From Streptomyces gilvus (GTDB lineage Bacteria > Actinomycetota > Actinomycetes > Streptomycetales > Streptomycetaceae): a DNA stretch of 64,000 nt. The translations under genes were made by a program, and so were the position numbers. Shown in pieces: positions 7,591-15,878 of the stretch. Within the stretch, counting starts at the first letter, position 1. Each line of letters begins with the position of its first letter. Below the pieces are notes generated by a model, which worked only from the letters and a program-made list of their open reading frames with translations, did no database searches and was not told where the DNA came from. Location of the stretch: assembly GCF_022513565.1 (NCBI RefSeq), contig NZ_JAKWBE010000018.1, positions 1 through 64,000 on the forward strand, given 5' to 3'.

Positions 7591-8736
7591 ATGGACGAGG
7601 CCCTGCTGCGGAGCCTCACGCCGAACGTCCTCACGGTCCTCGTCCGCCGCGGAGCCGACTTCGCGGCGGCCGAGGACGCCGTACAGGAGGCGTTGCTCGA
7701 AGCGGTCCGCGTGTGGCCGCAGGACCCGCCGCGGGACGCGAAGGGCTGGCTGGTCACCGTGGCCTGGCGGAAGTTCCTGGACCAGGCCCGGGCGGACAGC
7801 GCGCGCCGGCGGCGTGAGGACCGTGTGGAGGAACAGCCGCCGCCGGGGCCCGCGCCCTCGGTCGACGACACGCTCCACCTGTACTTCCTGTGCGCCCACC
7901 CCTCCCTCACGCCCTCGTCCGCCGTCGCGCTCACCCTGCGCGCCGTCGGCGGGCTCACCACCCGGCAGATCGCCCAGGCCTGTCTGGTGCCCGAGGCGAC
8001 CATGGCGCAGCGCATCAGCCGGGCCAAGCGCACCGTCTCCGGGGTGCGCTTCGACCAGCCCGGCGATGTCGCCACCGTGCTGCGCGTCCTCTACCTGGTC
8101 TTCAACGAGGGCTACTCCGGGGACGTCGACCTCGCCGCCGAGGCCATCCGGCTCACCCGGCAGCTCGCGGCCGCCATCGACCATCCCGAGGTGGCGGGGC
8201 TGCTCGCCCTGATGCTGCTGCACCACGCACGTCGCGCCGCCCGCACGGCACCCGACGGCAGCCTCGTGCCGCTCGCCGAGCAGGACCGCGGCCGGTGGGA
8301 CACCCGGATGATCGCGGAGGGCGTCGAGATCCTGCAGGCCGCCCTCGCCCACGACCGGCTGGGCGAGTTCCAGGCGCAGGCCGCCGTCGCGGCCCTGCAC
8401 GCGGACGCGCCCCGCGCCGAGGAGACCGACTGGGTGCAGATCGTCGAGTGGTACGACGAGCTCGTACGCCTGACCGACAGCCCGGTCGCCCGCCTCAACC
8501 GCGCGGTCGCCGTCGGTGAGGCGGACGGACCGCGCGCGGGTCTGGCCGCGCTCGCGGAGCTGGACGCCTCGTTGCCCCGCCACACGGCGGTGGCGGCCCA
8601 CCTCCACGAACGCGACGGCGACCTGACGACCGCGGCGCGGCTGTACGCCGAGGCGGCACAGAAGGCGCCCAACCTCGCCGAACGCGACCACCTGACCCGC
8701 CAGGCCGCCCGCCTCAACACCCTCCTGCGCCCATGA
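7591..8736 (+). CDS. ECF42-type RNA polymerase sigma factor with C-terminal TPR-like domain
   Basis: A 381-residue sigma factor. Residues 1-160 hold the sigma-2 region (DFAAAEDAVQEALLEAVRVWPQ) and the sigma-4 helix-turn-helix (LTTRQIAQACLVPEATMAQRISRAKRTV); the remaining 220 residues are a helical TPR-like extension (DUF6596), typical of group ECF42 and much longer than an ordinary ECF sigma factor. ATG 7591 is placed with GGAG overlapping the end of the YciI gene. The extension is thought to be needed for activity in studied members. Targets usually include the adjacent DGPF gene. A strong hairpin follows the stop codon. Confidence 0.93.
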   Translation: MDEALLRSLTPNVLTVLVRRGADFAAAEDAVQEALLEAVRVWPQDPPRDAKGWLVTVAWRKFLDQARADSARRRREDRVEEQPPPGPAPSVDDTLHLYFLCAHPSLTPSSAVALTLRAVGGLTTRQIAQACLVPEATMAQRISRAKRTVSGVRFDQPGDVATVLRVLYLVFNEGYSGDVDLAAEAIRLTRQLAAAIDHPEVAGLLALMLLHHARRAARTAPDGSLVPLAEQDRGRWDTRMIAEGVEILQAALAHDRLGEFQAQAAVAALHADAPRAEETDWVQIVEWYDELVRLTDSPVARLNRAVAVGEADGPRAGLAALAELDASLPRHTAVAAHLHERDGDLTTAARLYAEAAQKAPNLAERDHLTRQAARLNTLLRP

Positions 8737-8757
8737 CGCCGACCCGAACGCGGTGAT

Positions 8758-8796
8758 CCGCACGGGCGTAGGGGGCGCCGGAGGCTACCCGTGCGG
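8758..8796 (+). terminator. Terminator hairpin after the ECF42 gene
   Basis: CCGCACGGG (8758-8766) and CCCGTGCGG (8788-8796) are perfect 9-bp arms with a 21-nt spacer, in which TAG/CTA can extend the stem after a small bulge. It starts 21 bp after the sigma-factor stop. A GTG at 8791 lies inside it, so a gene starting there is unlikely. Confidence 0.7.
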
Positions 8797-8930
8797 CCTG
8801 CCCGGTCCGTTCAACAGCTGGTTGGCGAGGCTGTCCAGGTCAAGGTGTCCTCACCCGCCCCATCGCAGGTCTCCTTCTGATCCGGTCACCGGCGCCATGC
8901 GCCCGGGACCATGCTCCGGCCGCCCGGCGG

Positions 8931-9065
8931 CCGTCCGGCACGAAGATCACCAACATCACCGGAAACGGCCACACGGTGTACTACGACAAGTCCCTCGCCG
9001 CCAACAAGGCCCTGGGCGGCAAGACGTACACGCTGGCGGGCGGCGGAAAGCTGGTCGCCGCCTAA
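8931..9065 (+). pseudogene. C-terminal remnant of an unidentified protein
   Basis: One frame reads ...SGTKITNITGNGHTVYY and continues through DKSLAANKALGGKTYTLAGGGKLVAA to a TAA stop at 9063-9065. It looks like the true C-terminus of a larger, probably secreted or beta-rich protein, yet there is no start codon with a ribosome binding site in that frame upstream. The rest of the gap 8797-9228 holds only the promoter of the MHS transporter. I could not name the parent family. It is best read as a gene relic; a short functional peptide is less likely. Confidence 0.4.
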
Positions 9066-9147
9066 CGGTCGCTTTCCCGCAGAGCCGTTCCTGCGCCGGC
9101 AGACATGGCGGCTGAGCGGATAGGTGGGCCCCAAACTATGTAGCCCC

Positions 9148-9157
9148 ACCACATGTG
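9148..9157. promoter_or_regulatory. ACCACATGTG motif shared with the bdhA operator
   Basis: ACCACATGTG lies about 72 bp before the MHS transporter start and matches 9 of 10 bases of ACCACATATG (13506-13515) in the palindrome before the hydroxybutyrate dehydrogenase gene. CACATGTG at 9150-9157 is itself palindromic. This could be a site for the GAF/PucR-type regulator encoded between the two genes. Confidence 0.35.
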
Positions 9158-9228
9158 CGCCTGACGTGCGTCTTCCTAGCGTGTGCCGACACGTACCCGT
9201 CCCCACCGCACACGAGGAAGTGGCGCAC

Positions 9229-10614
9229 ATGGCCTCCGCAGCATCCGCTCCCCCGACCCCCGCCAACCTCAAGCGCATTGTCGCCGCCGGCCTCATCGGC
9301 ACCACCATCGAGTGGTACGACTTCTTCCTGTACGGTTCCGCCGCCGCGCTCGTCTTCAACAAGCTGTTCTTCCCGGACTCCGACCCCCTGGTCGGCACGC
9401 TGCTGTCGTTCCTGACCTACGCCGTCGGGTTCGCCGCCCGTCCGCTCGGCGCGCTGGTCTTCGGGCACTACGGTGACCGGATCGGGCGCAAGAAGCTGCT
9501 GGTTCTGAGCCTGCTGATGATGGGCGGGGCGACCTTCGCGATCGGGCTGCTGCCCACGCACGCCACGGTCGGAGCCGCGGCACCCGTGCTGCTGACGACA
9601 CTGAGGCTCGTGCAGGGCTTCGCGCTCGGCGGTGAGTGGGGCGGGGCGGTGCTGCTGGTGTCGGAGCACGGGGACGCGCGGCGGCGCGGGTTCTGGGCCT
9701 CGTGGCCGCAGACCGGGGCGCCCGCCGGGCAGTTGCTCGCGACCGGCGTGCTCTCCCTGCTGACGGCGCTGCTCTCCGACGCCGCCTTCGGCTCCTGGGG
9801 CTGGCGGATCCCGTTCCTGCTCTCCGGCGTACTGGTGATCGTCGGTTTGTGGATTCGTCTGTCTGTCGACGAATCGCCTGTCTTCCAGCAGGCGTTGGCG
9901 CAGGCCGAGGCCCGCAAGGCGGTCGGCGGCGGCGACACCGAGAAGCTGCCGCTGGTCTCCGTGCTGCGCCACCACTGGCGCGACGTGCTGGTGGCGATGG
10001 GCGCGCGCATGGCGGAGAACATCAGCTACTACGTCATCACCGCCTTCATCCTCGTGTACGCCACCACCGCGGCCGGCGTCTCCAAGCAGACCGCGCTCAA
10101 CGCCGTACTGATCGCCTCCGCCGTGCACTTCGCGGTCATCCCGGCCTGGGGCGCACTGTCGGACCGGGTCGGACGCCGGCCGGTGTACCTGCTGGGCGCG
10201 GTCGGCGTCGGGCTGTGGATGTTCCCGTTCTTCTCCCTCATCGACACCGGCGGCTTCGGCAACCTGATCACCGCCGTCACCGTGGGCCTGGTCCTGCACG
10301 GCGCGATGTACGCGCCCCAGGCCGCCTTCTTCTCCGAGATGTTCGCCACCCGCATGCGCTACTCCGGTGCCTCGATCGGCGCCCAGTTCGCCTCGGTCGC
10401 CGCCGGCGCCCCGGCCCCGCTGATCGCCACCGCGCTGCTGTCCGACTACGACAGCTCCACGCCGATCGCCCTGTACGTCATCGCCGCGTCCGTCCTCACG
10501 GTCGTCGCCGTGGGGCTGGCGAAGGAGACGCGCCGCCGGGACCTCGCCGACGTCGACGCCTTGGGCACCGACGAGCCGGCGAGGACTCCCGCGGCGGACG
10601 CCCGGACCGTGTGA
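9229..10614 (+). CDS. MFS transporter of the metabolite:H+ symporter (MHS) family
   Basis: A 461-residue carrier with about 12 membrane helices. The N-terminal IEWYDFFLYGSAAALVF and the loop GHYGDRIGRKKLLVLSLLMMG are hallmarks of the MHS family (relatives of ShiA, ProP, KgtP), which import organic acids or betaines with protons. ATG 9229 follows GAGGAAG at 9213-9219; the longer upstream reading has no ribosome site. Across the convergent regulator lies a D-3-hydroxybutyrate dehydrogenase, so uptake of 3-hydroxybutyrate or a similar short acid is a reasonable inference. A perfect 12-bp hairpin ends the gene. Confidence 0.9.
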   Translation: MASAASAPPTPANLKRIVAAGLIGTTIEWYDFFLYGSAAALVFNKLFFPDSDPLVGTLLSFLTYAVGFAARPLGALVFGHYGDRIGRKKLLVLSLLMMGGATFAIGLLPTHATVGAAAPVLLTTLRLVQGFALGGEWGGAVLLVSEHGDARRRGFWASWPQTGAPAGQLLATGVLSLLTALLSDAAFGSWGWRIPFLLSGVLVIVGLWIRLSVDESPVFQQALAQAEARKAVGGGDTEKLPLVSVLRHHWRDVLVAMGARMAENISYYVITAFILVYATTAAGVSKQTALNAVLIASAVHFAVIPAWGALSDRVGRRPVYLLGAVGVGLWMFPFFSLIDTGGFGNLITAVTVGLVLHGAMYAPQAAFFSEMFATRMRYSGASIGAQFASVAAGAPAPLIATALLSDYDSSTPIALYVIAASVLTVVAVGLAKETRRRDLADVDALGTDEPARTPAADARTV

Positions 10615-10629
10615 GCCTGCCGCGACCGG

Positions 10630-10655
10630 CCCCCGTACGCGCCCGCGTACGGGGG
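10630..10655. terminator. Bidirectional terminator between MHS transporter and regulator
   Basis: CCCCCGTACGCG (10630-10641), loop CC, then CGCGTACGGGGG (10644-10655): a perfect 12-bp stem lying exactly in the 42-bp gap between two convergent genes. It can stop transcription from both sides. Confidence 0.85.
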
Positions 10656-10656
10656 T

Positions 10657-12618
10657 TCAGCGCCGTTCCGCCGCCGACAACCCGTGCAGGCGCAGGGCGA
10701 GTTGGATCTCCAGGGCGCGGGCCGGGCTCTGCCAGTCGTCGCCGAGGAGGCGCCCGACGCGCTCCAGGCGCTGGGCGACGGTGTTGACGTGGACGTGGAG
10801 CTCGTCCTTGGTGCGGGCCGGGCTCATGCCGCAGGTGAAGTAGGCGTCGAGGGTGCGCACGAGGTCGGTGCCCCGGCGTTCGTCATAGGCGACGACCTGG
10901 CCGATGGTGCGGTCGACGAAGCCGGCGACGTCCCGGTCCCCGGCGAGCAGGAGGCCGAGGAAGCCGAAGTCCTGGGCGGCGGCCCCGTCACCGGCGCGGC
11001 CGAGCAGCCGCAGGGCCTCCAGGCAGCGCCGGCCCTCCGCGTAGGCGGTGGCCACCGCGTCGGGATGGGCGGCGAGGTCGCGGACTGGCGCGGAGGCGCC
11101 GACGGTGACCGCCTCATGGACGGCGGTGCCCAGGTGGCGGGCGGTGCGTCGGGCCAGGGCGGTGGCCGTGTCACCGGTCCGGAGCGGCAGCAGCAGGACG
11201 GTGCCGCCGTCGCGGGCGGCGGCCAGCCCGTGCCGGGTGGCGGCGAGGTGGGAGGCGGCGGACCACAGGCGCCGGCGGGCGTCGGCCTCCTGCTCGGCGT
11301 CGGCGGCGGGGCCGTCGAGGCGGGCGGCGAGGACGACGTGGGTGGCGTCGAGGTCGGCGTGCAGGCGTGCGGCACGCTCGCGCAGCAGCCGTGGGTCGCG
11401 GTCGCGGGCGTCGAGCAGATCGTCCAGCAGCTCACCGCGGACGCGTTGTTCGGCGTCGGCGGCGGAGCGTCTGGCCAGGAGCAGCAGCGAGGTGACCATC
11501 GCGGCGCGTTCCAGGGTGAGTTGGTCGACGGGGTCGAGCCCGGGGTGGCCGCGCAGGACGAGCGCCCCGAGGAGTTCGCCGCCGGCTGCCACGGCCGCGA
11601 TCCAGTCGTCCTTGTGGCGTACGGCGTGACCCTCGGCCCGTGAGGTCTCCAGGGGTCCCTGGGGTGTGTCGGCGGCCTCGGTGAACTCGACGGTGCCGTC
11701 GAGGACTTGGGAGACGGCCGCGGCCACGTCGTGCACCCCTCCGCCGCGCAGGACGAGTTCGGTGAGCCGGTCGTGGACGTCGGAGGCGCGCTCGATGACC
11801 CCGCTGCGGTCCCGGATGATCTCGTTGGCCCGCTCCAGCCCGGCGAGGGCCGAGCGGGTCTCGGTGAGGAGGTTGGCCGTGTCGATGGCGGCCGCGGCGA
11901 GGGCGGCGAAGGAGCCGAGCAGCGCGATCTGCTCCCGCTCGAAGACCCGGGCCCGCCGGTCGGCGGCGAAGAGGACGCCGATGACGTGCCGGCCCAGCAT
12001 CAGGGGGACGCCGAGAATGGCGACCAGTCCCTCGTCGCGTACGCCGGCGTCGATGGCGTGGGTGTGCTGGAAGCGGTCGTCCTTGAAGTAGTCGTCGGTG
12101 ACGTAGGGGCGGGCCGTCTGGGCGACCAGCCCGCCCAGCCCCTCCCCCATGCCGAGCCGCAGCTGCTGGAAGCGGGCGGCGACCGAGCCCTCCGTGACCC
12201 GCATGTAGGTGTCGCCGCGCGTGGGGTCGTTCAGGCTGAGGTAGGCGACGTCCGTGCCGAGCAGTGAGCGGGCGCGCTGCACGATCGCCCGCAGGACGGA
12301 GTCCAGATCGCGCAGGCCCGCGAGGTCGTGGGCGGTCTCGAACAGCGCGGACAGCTCCGCCTCGCGGCGGCGCCGTCCCTCCAGCTCCGCCCGCACCCGC
12401 AGCGCGAGCAGCTTGGCGCGCTCCAGCGCCACGACGGTCTCGTCGGGGCGGCCCTCCGCGCGCGCCAGCAGCACCGGCTGCTCATAGGCGTCGACGGGCG
12501 CGCCCCTGGCCAGCAGCTCCAGGAACGGCGTCTCGGTGGGCGCGTCCGACGGCGCCGCGCCGTCGGCGCGCTCGGCGGACCGCACGTGATCGCGGGACAC
12601 GGTCACAGGATTCCCCAT
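10657..12618 (-). CDS. GAF-domain transcriptional regulator with PucR/CdaR-type C-terminal HTH
   Basis: A 653-residue regulator. Residues about 100-250 form a GAF sensor domain (LFETAHDLAGLRDLDSVLRAIVQRA, then GLGGLVAQTARPYVTDDYF and the end FAALAAAAIDTANL). The middle holds a diguanylate-cyclase-related region, and the C-terminus has the PucR-type HTH (VRTLDAYFTCGMSPARTKDELHVHVNTVAQRLERV). Such proteins sense a small metabolite and activate catabolic genes. It starts at ATG 12618, 57 bp after the dehydrogenase gene on the same strand, so the two probably form an operon, and it faces the MHS gene. It is the natural candidate to bind the nearby palindrome. Confidence 0.88.
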   Translation of the reverse strand: MGNPVTVSRDHVRSAERADGAAPSDAPTETPFLELLARGAPVDAYEQPVLLARAEGRPDETVVALERAKLLALRVRAELEGRRRREAELSALFETAHDLAGLRDLDSVLRAIVQRARSLLGTDVAYLSLNDPTRGDTYMRVTEGSVAARFQQLRLGMGEGLGGLVAQTARPYVTDDYFKDDRFQHTHAIDAGVRDEGLVAILGVPLMLGRHVIGVLFAADRRARVFEREQIALLGSFAALAAAAIDTANLLTETRSALAGLERANEIIRDRSGVIERASDVHDRLTELVLRGGGVHDVAAAVSQVLDGTVEFTEAADTPQGPLETSRAEGHAVRHKDDWIAAVAAGGELLGALVLRGHPGLDPVDQLTLERAAMVTSLLLLARRSAADAEQRVRGELLDDLLDARDRDPRLLRERAARLHADLDATHVVLAARLDGPAADAEQEADARRRLWSAASHLAATRHGLAAARDGGTVLLLPLRTGDTATALARRTARHLGTAVHEAVTVGASAPVRDLAAHPDAVATAYAEGRRCLEALRLLGRAGDGAAAQDFGFLGLLLAGDRDVAGFVDRTIGQVVAYDERRGTDLVRTLDAYFTCGMSPARTKDELHVHVNTVAQRLERVGRLLGDDWQSPARALEIQLALRLHGLSAAERR

Positions 12619-12675
12619 CCGGCGCTCGCCCCGTCAGCCCTGTGGACAACTCGTCCGTGCACGGCCACGGCCTGC

Positions 12676-13476
12676 TCAGTGCGCGGTCCAGCCGCCGTCG
12701 AGGACGAGCGAGGTGCCGGTGACGAAGGACGCCTGCGGGCCGCACAGATACGCCACGGCCTCGGCGACCTCCTCCGGTTCGACGAGCCGCTTGACCGCGC
12801 TGTCCTGCAGCAGCACCTCCGTGAGCACCCGCTCCTCGGGGATGCCGTGCGCCTCCGCCTGGTCGGCGAGCTGCTGTTCGACCAGGGGGGTGCGCACATA
12901 GCCGGGGTTCACACAGTTGGAGGTGACGCCGTGGGGCGCGCCTTCCAGGGCTGCGGTCTTGGACAGGCCCTCCAGTCCGTGTTTGGCGGCCACATAGGCC
13001 GACTTGTAGGCGGAGGCGCGCAGCCCGTGCACCGAGGAGATGTTGACGATACGGCCCCACCCCTGGCCGTACATGTGCGGCAGGGCGCCGCGGATGAGCC
13101 GGAAGGGCGCTTCCAGCATCACCGTGAGCACGGTGTGGAAGACGTCGGGCGGGAAGTCCTCGATGGGGCGGACCAACTGCAGTCCGGCGTTGTTGACGAG
13201 GACGTCGGTGCCCGCCGCGGCGACTTCGGCGGCGTCGAGGTCGGTGAGGTCCAGGACGTGCGGTTCGACCGTGCCCGCAAGGCCCCCTGCCCGCTCGGCC
13301 AGCGTCTTGAGGCCCGCCGCGTCCCGGTCGACCGCTCTCACCTCGGCCCCGGCGGCGGCGAGCCGCAGTGCGCAGGCGCCGCCGATGCCACCGGCGGCGC
13401 CGGTGACCAGGGCGGTGCGGCCGCCGAGGTCCAGGGAGGAGGTGTGGGGGGCGGATGCGGCGTTGAGCGGGGTCAT
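12676..13476 (-). CDS. bdhA: D-3-hydroxybutyrate dehydrogenase (SDR family)
   Basis: Converts D-3-hydroxybutyrate to acetoacetate with NAD, a step in ketone-body or polyhydroxybutyrate use. The 266-residue protein is a classical short-chain dehydrogenase: cofactor motif TGAAGGIG (25-32), NNAG (95-98), catalytic Ser148, Tyr161 and Lys165. The substrate-specific parts AFLIRGALPHMY-like (124-136) and VNPGYVRTPLVEQQL resemble 3-hydroxybutyrate dehydrogenases more than other SDRs, including the long helical insert after PLVEQQL. ATG 13476 is preceded by a strong palindrome. Its neighbours (MHS carrier, metabolite-sensing regulator) fit a small catabolic unit. The exact substrate is inferred from family resemblance. 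Confidence 0.87.
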   Translation of the reverse strand: MTPLNAASAPHTSSLDLGGRTALVTGAAGGIGGACALRLAAAGAEVRAVDRDAAGLKTLAERAGGLAGTVEPHVLDLTDLDAAEVAAAGTDVLVNNAGLQLVRPIEDFPPDVFHTVLTVMLEAPFRLIRGALPHMYGQGWGRIVNISSVHGLRASAYKSAYVAAKHGLEGLSKTAALEGAPHGVTSNCVNPGYVRTPLVEQQLADQAEAHGIPEERVLTEVLLQDSAVKRLVEPEEVAEAVAYLCGPQASFVTGTSLVLDGGWTAH

Positions 13477-13501
13477 GGCACGACCCTAAGCAGCGGGGTC
13501 G

Positions 13502-13521
13502 CCTGACCACATATGGTCAGG
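13502..13521. promoter_or_regulatory. Palindromic operator candidate before bdhA
   Basis: CCTGACCACATATGGTCAGG is an inverted repeat with perfect 8-bp arms (CCTGACCA / TGGTCAGG) and a 4-bp centre, 26-45 bp upstream of the bdhA start and between it and the NUDIX gene. A partly matching motif precedes the MHS transporter. Likely site for the adjacent regulator; it could alternatively act as a small terminator for the NUDIX gene. Confidence 0.6.
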
Positions 13522-13530
13522 CCCCATACT

Positions 13531-14010
13531 TCAGTCGGAAGTGGTGGGGTCGAACCATGTGGGTTCATCGGAGAGCGCCTGCTTGATCCGGAAGTGGTGG
13601 TACTCGGTCATCTCCGGCAGGTCGTCGAGCGAGAACCAGCCGACGGCCAGCGACTCGTCGTCGTTCACCCGTGCCTCGCCCTCGATCGCACGGCATCGGA
13701 AGCAGAGGTCCATGAACTGGCAGACGTCGCCATTGGGGTAGGTGACCTGTTTCCCGGACCGCACGGCGATCATGCGTTCGACGGCGACGCGGACGCCCGT
13801 CTCCTCGTAGACCTCCCGCGCGAGGGCGACCGCGGGCTGCTCGCCCGGCTCCGGGATGCCGGAGATGAGCGCCCAGCGGTGGTTGTCGGCGCGCTGGCCC
13901 AGCAGGACTCGGCCCTCGTCGTCGAGGACGACGGCGCTGACACCGGGCAGCCACAGCAGCCGATGGCCGATGGAGGACCGCAGGTCACGGATGAAGTCAG
14001 GGGTAGCCAT
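13531..14010 (-). CDS. NUDIX hydrolase
   Basis: A 159-residue pyrophosphohydrolase of nucleoside diphosphates linked to another moiety. The Nudix box runs through GIPEPGEQPAVALAREVYEETGV with the REVYEETG core that binds the metal ion; flanking strands WALISG and VGWFSLDDL are also typical. ATG 14010 is 14 bp after the stop of the lnt gene on the same strand, so the two are probably cotranscribed. Substrate unknown: members range from mutagenic nucleotide clean-up to NADH or ADP-ribose hydrolysis. Confidence 0.9.
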   Translation of the reverse strand: MATPDFIRDLRSSIGHRLLWLPGVSAVVLDDEGRVLLGQRADNHRWALISGIPEPGEQPAVALAREVYEETGVRVAVERMIAVRSGKQVTYPNGDVCQFMDLCFRCRAIEGEARVNDDESLAVGWFSLDDLPEMTEYHHFRIKQALSDEPTWFDPTTSD

Positions 14011-14024
14011 GATCCCGACCCTAC

Positions 14025-15647
14025 CTAGCCTGCCGAGGACGCTCCTCCGGTCCGCCGGCCGCGCAGCCCGGCGCCGATCGCCCAGCCGAGGCCACCCGCG
14101 GCGACCAGCACCAGGGCGATCTCCGGCAGGATGCCCAGCTTGGTGGCCGGCGTCTCCGAGGAGCGCAGGGGCACCTTCTGGACCAGGTAGGCGGGGACGA
14201 ACATGCCGGTCTTCTGGGTGATCCTCCCGTCCGGCATGATGATCGCGCTGACGCCGCTGGTGACCGGCACGGTGACGGTCCGGCTGTGCTCGACGGCACG
14301 CACGCGGGACATGGCGAGCTGCTGGTAGGTCATCTCGCTGCGGTCGAAGGTGGCGTTGTTGCTGGGCACGGAGATCAGCTGCGCGCCGTCGGTGACCTCG
14401 GAGCGCACGGCCCAGTCGAAGGCGGCCTCGTAGCAGGTGACCAGGCCGACCTTGGCGTGGTCCATGGTGAACACGCCCGGCTTGGTGCCCCGGCTGAAGT
14501 CCTGGCGGACCATCGAGGTCCAGTTGCTGTTGATGGCGCCGATCAGGCCGCGCAGCGGCAGGTACTCGCCGAAGGGCTGGATCTGCCGCTTGTCGTAGGT
14601 GTCGGTCGGGCCCTTCTTCGGGTCCCACAGGATCTGCTCGTTCCACAACTTGCCGCCGCGCTCGACGACACCGCCCACCGAGATGGGCACGCCGATCGCC
14701 TTGGCCGCGTTGTCGATCACGGCGTAGGCGTCGGCGTTGGCGAAGGGGTCGACGTCGGAGGAGTTCTCCGGCCACAGCACGAAGTCGGGCCTGGCGACCT
14801 TGCCGGCCTTGACGTCGGCGGCCAGCCGCAGCGTCTCACGCGCGTGGTAGTCGAGCACGGCCCGGCGCTGCTCGTTGAACTCCAGACCGGAGCGGGGCAC
14901 GTTGCCCTGGATGACCGCGACGGTGGCGTAGCCGTTCTCGGCCTTGTCGCTGACCAGTCCCCTGGCGGCCACCGCGCCCACCACGGGCACGGCCACGCTC
15001 AGGAGGGCGACCGCAGCCGCCGATCGCCGGACCTCCCGCGTCCGCCGCCCCTCGACGACCAGCCGTACGACCTCGTACAACCCGAAGCCGCACAGGACGA
15101 CCCCGAAGCCCAGTACGGGGGTGCCGCCCACCGCGGCCAGCGGCAGGAAGACGCCGTCGGCCTGACCGAAGGCGATCTTGCCCCAGGGGAAGCCGTGGAA
15201 GGGCACACGCGCGCGTACCGCCTCTCCGGCGATCCACACCGCGGCCGCCCACAGCGGCCACGCGGGCAGCCGGGACACGAGCGTGACGCCCGCGCCGACC
15301 AGCGCGACGAAGATCGCCTCGATCGCGGCGAGGGCGATCCACGGCACCGGGCCGACCTCCACGCCGGTCCACACCAGCAGCGGCAGCAGGAAGCCGAGGC
15401 CGAAGAGGTAGCCGAGCCCGAGGGCCGCCTTCCAGCCGCGGCCGCGCAGGACCCAGCCGAAGCCGGCGAAGGCGGGCAGGGCCAGCCACCACACGGTGCG
15501 CGGCGGGAAGCTGACGTAGAGGAGCACTCCGCAGAGCGCGGCGACGAGGGCCGGGACGAGGCGTACGAGGCGCGCCGTGCGCGAGGCGGGCGCGGGCTGC
15601 GGCCGCAGCTGGTCCGACTCGTCCACGGAGGTTGCGGTGACGGTCAC
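14025..15647 (-). CDS. lnt: Apolipoprotein N-acyltransferase
   Basis: Transfers an acyl chain from phospholipid to the N-terminal Cys of lipoproteins at the outer face of the membrane. The 540-residue protein has about six membrane helices in the first 230 residues, then a nitrilase-type catalytic domain: Glu in LWPENSSDVDPF, Lys in DTYDKRQIQPFGEYLP, Cys in VGLVTCYEAAFDW. A final helix (IALVLVAAGGLGWAIGAGL) anchors the C-terminus. The start is set at GTG 15647, which is preceded by GGAG but very closely; a GTG a few codons later is possible. Streptomyces often carry two lnt genes. The NUDIX gene follows directly. Confidence 0.9.
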   Translation of the reverse strand: MTVTATSVDESDQLRPQPAPASRTARLVRLVPALVAALCGVLLYVSFPPRTVWWLALPAFAGFGWVLRGRGWKAALGLGYLFGLGFLLPLLVWTGVEVGPVPWIALAAIEAIFVALVGAGVTLVSRLPAWPLWAAAVWIAGEAVRARVPFHGFPWGKIAFGQADGVFLPLAAVGGTPVLGFGVVLCGFGLYEVVRLVVEGRRTREVRRSAAAVALLSVAVPVVGAVAARGLVSDKAENGYATVAVIQGNVPRSGLEFNEQRRAVLDYHARETLRLAADVKAGKVARPDFVLWPENSSDVDPFANADAYAVIDNAAKAIGVPISVGGVVERGGKLWNEQILWDPKKGPTDTYDKRQIQPFGEYLPLRGLIGAINSNWTSMVRQDFSRGTKPGVFTMDHAKVGLVTCYEAAFDWAVRSEVTDGAQLISVPSNNATFDRSEMTYQQLAMSRVRAVEHSRTVTVPVTSGVSAIIMPDGRITQKTGMFVPAYLVQKVPLRSSETPATKLGILPEIALVLVAAGGLGWAIGAGLRGRRTGGASSAG

Positions 15648-15878
15648 TCCGGGAGTGTACGGCGGGTGACCTTGGCCGGGACAGCACGGCCCGGATGACG
15701 GCCCACGGCGCTGGGCGGGGCAGCCGCCGCATCGTTCCTGCACAACCCGCCCCGACTCATCCACAAAACCTCCATCAGCGGTTACGGTGAGCCCAGCCAC
15801 AGTCGTCCGGCCGGAAACGGTCTCGACGGCCTGGCTCGTGCGAGGTCGGGGGGCTTCGGTCGGGTTCCGGGGGGCGGG

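Noticed and set aside
8791-8880. Short plus-strand ORF (29 residues) with GGAGG upstream
   Set aside because: Its start lies inside the terminator hairpin after the ECF42 gene, and no family resemblance is seen.
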